Positions 17,074-25,436 of a DNA stretch of 64,000 nucleotides are shown piece after piece; positions within the stretch are counted from its first letter, which is position 1, and the number at the start of each line of letters is the position of its first letter. Source of the stretch: Paenibacillus sp. PL2-23 (GTDB lineage: Bacteria > Bacillota > Bacilli > Paenibacillales > Paenibacillaceae). The notes under the pieces are model-generated. The model was not told the origin of the DNA. It saw nothing but the letters and a program-made list of their open reading frames with translations, and searched no databases. The DNA lies in the NCBI RefSeq assembly GCF_040834005.1, contig NZ_CP162129.1, positions 695,501 through 759,500 on the forward strand, read 5' to 3'. The position numbers and the translations under genes are program-made.

Positions 17074-19719
17074 CTATTTGCTCTCTGGATGAAGAAGCTC
17101 CTGGAATGCCGTCGCTGGCAGCGGACGACTGAACAAGTAGCCCTGCAGCTCGTCGCAGTTCAGGTTGCGGCAGAACTGGGCTTCCTCCACCGTCTCGACC
17201 CCCTCCGCGACAACTCTCATATTCATGCTGTGGGCCAGCTCGATAATGGCACGAACGATGGAAGAGCGCTTGTCGTCGATGGTAATGCCGCGAATGAAGG
17301 ACCGATCAAGCTTCACATCGGAGATCGGCAAGCGCTGCAGCTGATTCAGCGACGAGTAGCCGGTGCCAAAGTCGTCGATGGAGATCTGAATGCCGAGCCC
17401 GCGAATATATTGGATCGTCTCGATCACCTTCTCGATGTTGCGCATGAACACGCCTTCGGTAATCTCCAGGCTGACGAATTCCGGCGCAAGTCCCGTAGCC
17501 TCTAGCCCTTCGGTAATCATAGCCTTCAGATCCCCTTGATAGAAGTGGCGCGCCGAGATGTTCACGGAGACGCTGAGGGGCTTCAGGCCTGCGTTCTGCC
17601 ACTCCTTGTTCTGGCGGCAGGCCTCATGGAATACCCAGCGGTCAATCTCCATAATCATGCCGGATTGCTCCGCCAGCGGGATGAACTTGTCGGGCGGGAT
17701 GAAGCCCAGCTCGGGGTGATTCCAGCGGATGAGCGCTTCGATGCCGCACAGCTCGCCCGTGGCGGAGCTGATCTTGGGCTGATATTGCAAATAAAATTGA
17801 TTCTCCTGCAGCGCCTTGTACAGGCCGTTCTCCAGCTGCATCTTCTCCGCAATCAGCGGCAGCAGATTCGGTTTGTAATAGCGATAGTACCCGTCGCCTT
17901 CCTCCTTGGCGTTGTACATGGCGATGTCGGCGTTGCGGATGATAGCGTTCATATCCTCGCCGTCCTCCGGGTACATGCTGATGCCGATGCTTACCGTCAT
18001 ATAGAGCGGCATGCTATCGATGACGAACGGAGTGGCGAAGCTGTCGCGGATCTCTTCCGCGCAAGCGGTCAGCTCGTTGTTGTCCGAGTAGCGCAGCAGG
18101 AATACAAATTCATCGCCGCCGAGACGGAACACGCTTCGGCTTTTGCTGTTCAGCAGCTTAAAGCGCTTGGCGGACATTTGCAGCAGCTGGTCTCCCAGCG
18201 CGTGCCCCAATGTATCATTGACCTGCTTGAATCGGTTGATGTCCGTGAACAGGACAGCAATCTTGATGCTCTTGTCTGCTGCATCGCTAAGCGCAATCCA
18301 CTCCTGAAAGTGGCGGTTGAATTGCAGTCGGTTCGGCAGGCCGGTCAGCGTATCGTAATAAGCAAGCTGATGCAGCTGCTCCTCCGATTGCTGAAGAAGC
18401 TGAGACTGCGCCTGTAGCCGTTCATTGTTCCGCTGGGATTCGTGGAACAGGTGGACGAGACTTGCCGCCATATGCTTGAAATTGGCGATAAGCGAATGAA
18501 ACTCGGCAATGCTGCTCTCCGGCAGGGCAAACCCGTTGTTCTGCTTCAGCTTCAGAGGCAGGTTTCGGGTGGAGGCTGCCAGCCGCTGCAATCCTCTCGT
18601 GAAGGCGCGGTTAACGATCGCCGATACCAGAATCGCCACAATAGCAAAGCAGGCAAAATAAATAAAATGCGTATCATATTTGCCGAACAAATACGGGTAG
18701 AAGGCATGGACCGGGAAGGCGATTACGAAGGACCCCGAGCCGTCCGTCATCTTCTCCACATACATGAAGTGCTCCCTGTGCCATGTGTACAGCTCGTGGC
18801 GAGAAACCTCATGCACGGTGTGAGACAGGTACAGTGAGCTGTCTGTTCTCTTGTAGACGCGCTCCTCCATAGGATTTGACAGCTGGCCGATGGCGCCGTG
18901 CTGATTGGAGGCAACGATCACATGATTATTATCGACAAAGTGGAAGCTGTATGTATCCGTTGTATACCGGTCGATAACAAATTGCAGCTTGCGAAGCTGG
19001 ACCTCCGTTTTCGGAGCAGTGGGCGATTCGCCTGTCGCTCCCCATTCCTTTTTGACCGTTGTGGTCGTCATATGGATCATGTCCTGTATGTATAAGGAAA
19101 CTTCCCGGAATGAGCCGATACTGTTGACCAGCATATTGATCAGGAACGACAGCATGACAATGCCCAAGGCGAAATGGCGCAGGAGCAGGCTGATGCTGCC
19201 GGGCTCGCGTCTGATGCTGGACAGGCCGCACCAGCGGCTGAGCGGCACGTATTGGTAGAGCACCTCGGCGAACAGGGCGTTGAATATCGCGTTCAGCGTC
19301 AGGATACACACAATCAGCTTGCCTTCAATTCCGACGTCGGTGTAGTTCTGGCTGTATATGTAGTAAGTGAACGGAATGCCAAGGAAGACCCAGAAGATCA
19401 CTGTCGAAGACAGCACCTTGCCGGTGTATCTCCGCAGCAGCAGTCCGACGACAAGCGCTTCCGTGATTCCGGTGACGATGAGGGGCGGATGGTCCATGAG
19501 AATGTAGCCTGCCAAGCCAACCGCTCCAGCCGTCATCAAGCCGCCCCACAGGCCGTATAGACGAAGGGAGAGAAGCACGAACAAGCTGGAAAGTGAGAAG
19601 CTCATGCCATATAGGAAAGGAATAGGCATCCATTTGCAAGCCACCGCCAGAAACGTACATGCGGCAAATGTAAGGGTGATTAGCCAAAGATTGCGGTTGG
19701 TCAATGTTGTTGGGCTCAC
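17074..19719 (-). CDS. Membrane GGDEF-EAL protein (c-di-GMP turnover)
   Basis: An 881-residue protein. Five or six membrane helices come first (about residues 10-190, resembling the 5TM sensor domains of LytS-like proteins). An outside region, another helix near 355 and a HAMP-like linker follow, then GGDEF and EAL domains. The cyclase motif LGGDEF near 533 and the phosphodiesterase motif EALIRW near 660 are both intact. DDFGTGYSSL and QGYLFSRPLP in the EAL domain are also conserved, so either activity is possible. The start is the GTG at 19719, with AGGAGG 6 bases upstream; an out-of-frame ATG lies beside it. Confidence 0.9.
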   Translation of the reverse strand: MSPTTLTNRNLWLITLTFAACTFLAVACKWMPIPFLYGMSFSLSSLFVLLSLRLYGLWGGLMTAGAVGLAGYILMDHPPLIVTGITEALVVGLLLRRYTGKVLSSTVIFWVFLGIPFTYYIYSQNYTDVGIEGKLIVCILTLNAIFNALFAEVLYQYVPLSRWCGLSSIRREPGSISLLLRHFALGIVMLSFLINMLVNSIGSFREVSLYIQDMIHMTTTTVKKEWGATGESPTAPKTEVQLRKLQFVIDRYTTDTYSFHFVDNNHVIVASNQHGAIGQLSNPMEERVYKRTDSSLYLSHTVHEVSRHELYTWHREHFMYVEKMTDGSGSFVIAFPVHAFYPYLFGKYDTHFIYFACFAIVAILVSAIVNRAFTRGLQRLAASTRNLPLKLKQNNGFALPESSIAEFHSLIANFKHMAASLVHLFHESQRNNERLQAQSQLLQQSEEQLHQLAYYDTLTGLPNRLQFNRHFQEWIALSDAADKSIKIAVLFTDINRFKQVNDTLGHALGDQLLQMSAKRFKLLNSKSRSVFRLGGDEFVFLLRYSDNNELTACAEEIRDSFATPFVIDSMPLYMTVSIGISMYPEDGEDMNAIIRNADIAMYNAKEEGDGYYRYYKPNLLPLIAEKMQLENGLYKALQENQFYLQYQPKISSATGELCGIEALIRWNHPELGFIPPDKFIPLAEQSGMIMEIDRWVFHEACRQNKEWQNAGLKPLSVSVNISARHFYQGDLKAMITEGLEATGLAPEFVSLEITEGVFMRNIEKVIETIQYIRGLGIQISIDDFGTGYSSLNQLQRLPISDVKLDRSFIRGITIDDKRSSIVRAIIELAHSMNMRVVAEGVETVEEAQFCRNLNCDELQGYLFSRPLPATAFQELLHPESK

Positions 19720-19879
19720 ATGCGTCCTCCTGATACGGGTGTGAAACAAAATTAGAAAAATTAAAATTTCGTGCAGTTTCCCTAATATTCGACAAAAACA
19801 ACCATATTCCTTCTTCTAACCCCGCGTATTTACTGTGAAAAAATCATCGGTTGCGAAAGGCTGTACGGGTCTGATATAG

Positions 19880-19908
19880 TTCTATTATCGAATAGTTCGA
19901 TAATAGAA
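19880..19908 (+). promoter_or_regulatory. MarR operator over the marR-MMPL promoter
   Basis: A perfect inverted repeat has 13-base arms TTCTATTATCGAA and TTCGATAATAGAA around TAG. A promoter with TTGCGA (19851-19856), 18 bp and TATAGT (19875-19880) ends exactly where the palindrome begins, so binding would block transcription. This is the classic layout for an autorepressing MarR protein. Confidence 0.8.
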
Positions 19909-19925
19909 TTACTGGAGGAATGTAT

Positions 19926-20366
19926 ATGGAAGCCAGTCGGCTGATGGAATGGGTGCGCAGATACGAGATCGCCGACTTCATCGTAGAACGCAGGCTGCAT
20001 GCGAAGGTGAAGGACATTATGCCAGAGGAGCTGACGGTGGAGCAGTTCAAGACGCTCCGGTATTTGCGCCATAACGAGCGATGCACGGCGTCGGAGCTGG
20101 CGGATTTTTTTTGCGTGGGCAAAAGCACGATAACGGCTGTCATTAATCGACTGTTCGACAAAGGCTTAATTAACCGCGTCCCGGAAGAGAAGGATCGCAG
20201 AGTGGTCCAATTGGTGCTGACGGCGGAGGGAATGAGCATCTGCGTTGCCATGGAGGAGCGGGTGCAGTCGGTACTGGCGGGCATTATGGATCAATTCGAG
20301 GAGAAGGAAGCCGTCCAGTTCATCGAGACGTTAGAGAAGCTGGCACAGGCTGCCATGAAGCTGTAG
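19926..20366 (+). CDS. MarR family repressor
   Basis: A 146-residue MarR protein. The winged helix spans about residues 38-105 (SELADFFCVGKSTITAVINR, then the wing EEKDRRVVQL), flanked by dimerisation helices. GGAGG at 19914-19918 favours ATG 19926; an ATG at 19920 overlaps that site. It heads an operon with the MMPL transporter 48 bases downstream. A perfect operator lies in its own promoter. The pair resembles B. subtilis ydgG-ydgH. The inducing compound is unknown. Confidence 0.9.
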   Translation: MEASRLMEWVRRYEIADFIVERRLHAKVKDIMPEELTVEQFKTLRYLRHNERCTASELADFFCVGKSTITAVINRLFDKGLINRVPEEKDRRVVQLVLTAEGMSICVAMEERVQSVLAGIMDQFEEKEAVQFIETLEKLAQAAMKL

Positions 20367-20414
20367 CTCAGGCATGCGTCAGGCAAAAGAGGATAAGAGA
20401 GAGGGAGAGAGACG

Positions 20415-23400
20415 ATGAAGGTCATTCTGAAGCTGAAGTGGCTTGTGCTGCTTCTATGGATTGCCGGTGCAGCTGGCTTGATGCTGGGCGCCCCGGATAT
20501 GGCGGAGCTGGTCCGCACCAAAGGCCAGATTGAGGTGCCGGAAGGGTATTCGTCGACAATGGCTGCCAAGCTGGAGAAGGAGATTGGCACAGCCTCCGGT
20601 GATGGCGAAGCCCAGGGCTCCGCTGAGGGCAGCGGCTCTGGCGGGTCCGGCGGCATGACGACGGTGCTGGTCTTCCATAAGGAGGAAGGCTTGTCTGACT
20701 CCGATTTAGCGCAGGTGAAGGGCGCGCTGGAGAAGCTGGGCTCGCCGGATGCGCGAAGCACGCTGGGCGTACAGTCGGTCATGACGCACTTCGATGTGCC
20801 TGAGCTGAAGGAGCAGATGGTGTCTGAGGACGGGAGCACCGTGCTGTCGCTTCTCTATGTGAAGGCAGACGGGCGCGAGCTGAAGCAGGTGAAGAGCGAC
20901 TTGTACGAGGCGCTTGAGGACGTGTCCGTTGAGCACTATTATACCGGCAACTGGATCATTAATGAGGATGTTGTGCAGAGCTCCGAGGAAGGGCTTAAGA
21001 AAACGGAATTGATTACAGTCGGCTTTATTCTTGTTATTCTTTTTCTTGTATTCCGGTCTGCAGCGGCGCCGTTTGTGCCTTTATTCGCGGTGGGCTTCAC
21101 ATATTTGGTGTCGCAGTCGATCGTCGCTTTTCTGGTTCATTATCTTGATTTCCCCTTATCTAACTTCACGCAAATCTTTATGGTTGCCGTATTATTCGGC
21201 ATCGGAACGGATTATTGCATCCTGTTGATCAGCCGCTACAAGGAGGAGCTGGCTCATCGCGGCGACAGAGCAGAGGCCATCACGCATACGTACCGAACGG
21301 CTGGCCGTACGGTGCTGTTCTCCGGCCTTGCGGTGTTCGTGGGCTTTGCCTCCATCGGCTTCTCGGAATTTGTCCTGTTCCGCTCCGCAGTAGCGGTGGC
21401 GGTGGGCATTGTGGTGCTGCTGCTGGCGTTGTTCACGCTTGTGCCCGTATTCCTCGCCCTGCTCGGCAACGCGTTGTTCTGGCCGTCCAGAGGCGGGCTG
21501 GAGCATAAGCCAAGCAGGCTGTGGGAAGCGGTTGGCAGCTTCTCGTTGAAGCGTCCGCTATGGGCGCTGGTCATTCTGCTTGTGCTGATTGTGCCGTTCC
21601 TGACCGCGTACAAGGGCTCCATATCCTTCAACTCGCTTGACGAGATTGGGGACAAATACGATTCCGTCAAGGGCTTCAACCTGATTGCGGAGGGCTTCGG
21701 TCCGGGAGAGACGCTGCCGACCAGCGTCATTGTGAAATCGGAGGAGCCGATGGATACGCCGGAGGGACTGGCGGCGCTGGAGCAGGCCAGCCGTGAGCTG
21801 TCCAAGGTCGAAGGCGTGCAGGCGGTTCGCAGCGCGACGCGTCCGACGGGCGAGGTGCTGGAGGACTTCCTCGTGGCGGATCAGGTCGTGACGCTTGATG
21901 AAGGTCTCGGCGAGAGCGGGGAAGGCCTCGGCCAGATCAGCAGCGGACTCGCTGAGGCGAGCAGCGCGCTGAACGACAACGCGCCGATGCTTGCGGAGGC
22001 GGTGGACGGCGCCCAACAGCTTGCAGCCGGCACGAATGAGCTGCGAAGCGGGCTGGCGGAGCTGGCTGCGGGACTTGGCGCGATCGAGCAGGGGCTGGTC
22101 AGCGGCACGGCGGGCGCCGAGGAGCTCCTGCAGGGGCTTGCAGATGCGCAGCAAGCGGCTGAGGAGCTGGCGGCTGGCAGTGCGGAGCTGCTGCAAGGGT
22201 ATCGCGGCGTAGAGAGCGGCTTGTCCCAGCTGAGTGCCGGCTACCAGGGGATAGCTGATGAGCAGGCGAAGCTTTCACAGGGCTTGGTCGGCGTCAGGGA
22301 GGCGCTTGGCGCGGTGCAGGAGAGCTATCCCGAGCTGCAGGAGGACGCGGCGTTCCAGGAAGCGCTGGCGACGCTGTCAGGACTGCAGCAAGGAGCGGCA
22401 GCGCTTGGCGCGGGGCTGGCGGAGCTGAACCAAGGGCTTGCCGGTGCGCTCACGGGCATAGAGCAGGCGAACAGCGGCTTCGCGGAAGCGTCCGCGGGGC
22501 AAGCCGCTGTGGCTCAGGGCTTGAGCCAGCTGGCAGCGGGCTTGGGCGAGCTTAAGGATGGCATTGCGCAGGCCGCGGCTGGCCAAGGCCGAATTGTCGA
22601 CCAGATGCCAGGCGTCACTCAAGGGCTGGGCGAGCTGGCGGAGGGGCAGGAGCAATTGCAGGCAGGCTTCGCCTCGCTCGGCGACCAGCTCGGTGAGCTT
22701 ACAAGCGGACTGGATCAAAGCGTGGACGGCCTTAGCCAGGTAACGGACGGCCTGGCTGCCGCCGGAGGCTATCTGCAAGGGCTGGCCCAGGCGCCGGATC
22801 GAGACATGACGGGCTGGCATATTCCAGAGGAAGCCATCCAGGATGAGGGCTTCCAGGAGTCGCTGGATGTGTATATGTCGGGAGACCGCCGGACGGCGAA
22901 GCTGGACGTGATCTTCTCCAGCAATCCGTACAACGAGGCCACAATGGCGGAGGTGGAATCGCTCCAGGCTGCTGTTGGCCGCGCCTTCCAGGGCACGAAG
23001 CTGGAGGGAGCTCAGGTGGCGATCGGCGGAGTGACGAGCATGAATCATGATTTGAAGACGATATCGGACGAGGATTACGCAAGAACGGTTGTTCTGATGC
23101 TGATCGGCATTACGCTCATTCTCATTGTGCTGTTCCGTTCGCTTGTCATCCCGCTGTATGTCGTCGCCTCACTTGTCATTACCTTTTTTACATCTTTGGC
23201 GATTACGGAGGTTATCTTTGTACGTATGCTGGGCTTGTCGGGCATCAGCTGGGCGGTGCCGTTCTTCGGCTTCGTGATGCTGATCGCGCTTGGCGTGGAC
23301 TACAGCATCTTCCTGATGGACCGGTTCAGGGAATATCGCCATCTAGAGCCGAAGCAGGCGATACTGGAAGCAATGAAGCATATGGGGGCTGTTATTATGT

Positions 23401-23648
23401 CGGCAGCCGTCATTCTTGGCGGGACGTTTGCGGCCATGCTTCCGTCTGGGGTCATGTCGCTGCTGCAGATCGCGACGGTCGTACTGTGCGGATTGTTCAT
23501 GTACGCCCTAGTCATTCTGCCGCTGTTCATTCCGGTGATGGTACGGACATTTGGCGAAGCCAACTGGTGGCCGTTCATGCAGCGGGAGGCAATAGGCGGA
23601 GGCGCGCGAGCCGATGCGGCTTATACGCATAGCGCCAAGGAGCATTAA
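20415..23648 (+). CDS. MMPL/RND family membrane transporter
   Basis: A 1077-residue transporter with two repeats of one membrane helix, a large outside loop and five or more helices. The second loop is very long: residues about 490-790 consist of irregular LxxGLxEL / LAAGxxEL repeats rich in Ala, Gly, Gln and Leu, predicting long helical bundles like those of YhgE/Pip proteins. GTDYCILLISRYKEEL and GVDYSIFLMDRFREY are the paired family motifs. The N-terminal loop has a Ser/Gly-rich linker near residues 60-80. Regulation by the upstream MarR protein suggests export of toxic or lipophilic compounds. GGGAGAG precedes the ATG. Confidence 0.9.
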   Translation: MKVILKLKWLVLLLWIAGAAGLMLGAPDMAELVRTKGQIEVPEGYSSTMAAKLEKEIGTASGDGEAQGSAEGSGSGGSGGMTTVLVFHKEEGLSDSDLAQVKGALEKLGSPDARSTLGVQSVMTHFDVPELKEQMVSEDGSTVLSLLYVKADGRELKQVKSDLYEALEDVSVEHYYTGNWIINEDVVQSSEEGLKKTELITVGFILVILFLVFRSAAAPFVPLFAVGFTYLVSQSIVAFLVHYLDFPLSNFTQIFMVAVLFGIGTDYCILLISRYKEELAHRGDRAEAITHTYRTAGRTVLFSGLAVFVGFASIGFSEFVLFRSAVAVAVGIVVLLLALFTLVPVFLALLGNALFWPSRGGLEHKPSRLWEAVGSFSLKRPLWALVILLVLIVPFLTAYKGSISFNSLDEIGDKYDSVKGFNLIAEGFGPGETLPTSVIVKSEEPMDTPEGLAALEQASRELSKVEGVQAVRSATRPTGEVLEDFLVADQVVTLDEGLGESGEGLGQISSGLAEASSALNDNAPMLAEAVDGAQQLAAGTNELRSGLAELAAGLGAIEQGLVSGTAGAEELLQGLADAQQAAEELAAGSAELLQGYRGVESGLSQLSAGYQGIADEQAKLSQGLVGVREALGAVQESYPELQEDAAFQEALATLSGLQQGAAALGAGLAELNQGLAGALTGIEQANSGFAEASAGQAAVAQGLSQLAAGLGELKDGIAQAAAGQGRIVDQMPGVTQGLGELAEGQEQLQAGFASLGDQLGELTSGLDQSVDGLSQVTDGLAAAGGYLQGLAQAPDRDMTGWHIPEEAIQDEGFQESLDVYMSGDRRTAKLDVIFSSNPYNEATMAEVESLQAAVGRAFQGTKLEGAQVAIGGVTSMNHDLKTISDEDYARTVVLMLIGITLILIVLFRSLVIPLYVVASLVITFFTSLAITEVIFVRMLGLSGISWAVPFFGFVMLIALGVDYSIFLMDRFREYRHLEPKQAILEAMKHMGAVIMSAAVILGGTFAAMLPSGVMSLLQIATVVLCGLFMYALVILPLFIPVMVRTFGEANWWPFMQREAIGGGARADAAYTHSAKEH

Positions 23649-23667
23649 GAGCGCAGAAGAGCTGAAG

Positions 23668-23707
23668 CCCGAGTCGTTACTGGCGACTCGGGTGCGGCTC
23701 TTTTTTT
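23668..23707 (+). terminator. Intrinsic terminator after MMPL gene
   Basis: CCCGAGTCG and CGACTCGGG enclose TTACTGG, with an outer GAGC/GCTC pair, followed by seven T residues. Confidence 0.85.
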
Positions 23708-23794
23708 CATGAGCGGCAAATAGTAAGATGTAGAGGTAGAGGGAGAGGGCATCAGCTTAACGACAAGATAAAGGAAGCGGGAGGGAAGCCGCCA

Positions 23795-24850
23795 ATGAAG
23801 CGGATTTTGATCATATTTACGGGCGGCACAATCGGGAGCAAGGCGGAGGGAGTGGCCATCAACGTCGATCAAGCCGGCTCTTACGCGCTCCTGGATGCGT
23901 ATCGGGGGCTGCCGTCTTATCGGCATGATGTCGAGCTGGACACGCTTCAGCCGCTCAATCTGCTCAGCGAGAATATAACGCCGGACGATTGGAGCGCGCT
24001 GGCCGCAGCCATTCGAGGGGTCGATTGGACCCGTTACGAGGGGATCATCGTCACCCATGGCTCGGACACGCTCGCATACACCGCTGCGATGATGGGGTAT
24101 CTATTCGCGGACGCTGCGATTCCGCTTGTGCTGACGGCCAGCAACTATCCCATCGCGGATGCAAGGAGCAACGGGCTTCGCAACTTGTCGAGCTCGATCG
24201 ACTTTATCGCGGGGGCCGGGCTTCCGGGGGTATTCGTCGTCTATGAAAACGATCGCGGCGAATCGATGGTCTATCTCAGCACGAGGGTATTCCAGAACGA
24301 ATCGTTCACTGATCAGTTCCGCAGCCCCTATGAGCTCGAATACGGAAGGATGACAGCGCAGCGGACGTTCCAGTGGACGGAGGATGTGCGTAATCCGTCG
24401 CCGGACAGCCTTCAGGCGCGGCCCAGCTCCATACATTCGCAGATAGCGACAGCTCTGAGACTGACGGATGAGATCGTATATATCAGGCCGTACCCGGGTC
24501 TTCATTATGAGCTGTATGATTTCAGTACGGCGAAGCCGAGGGCCATTCTGCATGATCTGCATCACTCAGGCACAGCGAACGCGCTGGAAACGGGACCCTA
24601 TTCGCTCGCGGCGTTCGTGGAGCGGTGCAGGCGGGAGGGCATCGATTGTTACCTCTGCCCCATTAAGGACGCATCAGACGCGCTGTATGCTTCCTCGCAC
24701 CGGTTAATCGAAGCGGGAGGCCGCTTCATTGAGAACATGTCCATGGAGGCGGCGCTTACGAAGCTTATGCTGGCTTACGGAATGATCGGGGACGATGCCG
24801 TCCGGGACCGGTTCATTCGGAAGGAGAACGTCTATTATGAGAAGCTATAG
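23795..24850 (+). CDS. Asparaginase (type I, cytoplasmic)
   Basis: A 351-residue asparaginase hydrolysing L-asparagine to aspartate and ammonia. The catalytic signatures are FTGGTIGS at the N-terminus and VTHGSDTLAYT near residue 88, with a YENDRGESM segment after the first domain. No signal peptide is present, so a cytoplasmic type I enzyme is likely. GGGAGGG lies about 9 bases before the ATG. The BCP peroxiredoxin gene starts 15 bases after its stop, so the two are probably cotranscribed. Confidence 0.9.
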   Translation: MKRILIIFTGGTIGSKAEGVAINVDQAGSYALLDAYRGLPSYRHDVELDTLQPLNLLSENITPDDWSALAAAIRGVDWTRYEGIIVTHGSDTLAYTAAMMGYLFADAAIPLVLTASNYPIADARSNGLRNLSSSIDFIAGAGLPGVFVVYENDRGESMVYLSTRVFQNESFTDQFRSPYELEYGRMTAQRTFQWTEDVRNPSPDSLQARPSSIHSQIATALRLTDEIVYIRPYPGLHYELYDFSTAKPRAILHDLHHSGTANALETGPYSLAAFVERCRREGIDCYLCPIKDASDALYASSHRLIEAGGRFIENMSMEAALTKLMLAYGMIGDDAVRDRFIRKENVYYEKL

Positions 24851-24865
24851 AGGAGGAATATAGGC

Positions 24866-25339
24866 ATGAGCACTTCAACCGTAAACGCAGGGGATAAGGT
24901 TCCACAGTTCACGCTGCTGGCATCGAACGGGGGGCAGGTATCGCTAAGCGACTATCTAGGCAAAAAGCTGGTCATCTACTTTTATCCCAAGGACATGACG
25001 CCGGGGTGTACCGCCGAATCCTGCGATTTCCGCGACTTCAACGGGGAGTTTGCGGAGTACAATGCCGAAGTTGTGGGCATCAGCCCTGACGATCTGCCCT
25101 CCCACGAGCAATTCATCTCCGAATACAGCCTGCCGTTCCTGCTGCTGAGCGACACCGAGCATCAGGTGGCAGAGCTGTTCGGGGTGTGGAAGGAGCAGAG
25201 CTGGAACGGCAAAACGTATATCGGCGTGGAGCGTTCGACGTTCCTGATTGATGAGCAGGGCGTGCTGGCCCGCGAATGGCGCCGTGTAAGCGTCGAAGGC
25301 CATGCCAGTGAAGTGCTGGCGGCGGTCAAGGAGCTGTAG
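24866..25339 (+). CDS. bcp: Thioredoxin-dependent peroxiredoxin, BCP/PrxQ type
   Basis: A 157-residue peroxiredoxin reducing hydrogen peroxide and organic peroxides. TPGCTAESC contains the peroxidatic Cys and, five residues later, the resolving Cys, as in BCP/PrxQ; the later YIGVERSTFLID motif is also standard. GAGGAGG precedes the ATG. It is the second gene of the asparaginase operon. It adds to the peroxide-defence genes near 31 kb, though no PerR box is visible here. Confidence 0.93.
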   Translation: MSTSTVNAGDKVPQFTLLASNGGQVSLSDYLGKKLVIYFYPKDMTPGCTAESCDFRDFNGEFAEYNAEVVGISPDDLPSHEQFISEYSLPFLLLSDTEHQVAELFGVWKEQSWNGKTYIGVERSTFLIDEQGVLAREWRRVSVEGHASEVLAAVKEL

Positions 25340-25375
25340 GCTCAACCCTTTCAGGTGCATAGGGTTCATGGAAAA

Positions 25376-25411
25376 AAGGGTCATCGTTCCCCGTAGGGAA
25401 TGATGACCCTT
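25376..25411. terminator. Bidirectional terminator between bcp and ltaS
   Basis: AAGGGTCATC-G-TTCCC pairs with GGGAA-T-GATGACCCTT around a short loop. It is preceded by six A residues on the plus strand, giving a U-run for the minus-strand transcript. Confidence 0.8.
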
Positions 25412-25436
25412 GCTGCTTATGCGGTGAAAAAAAGCC

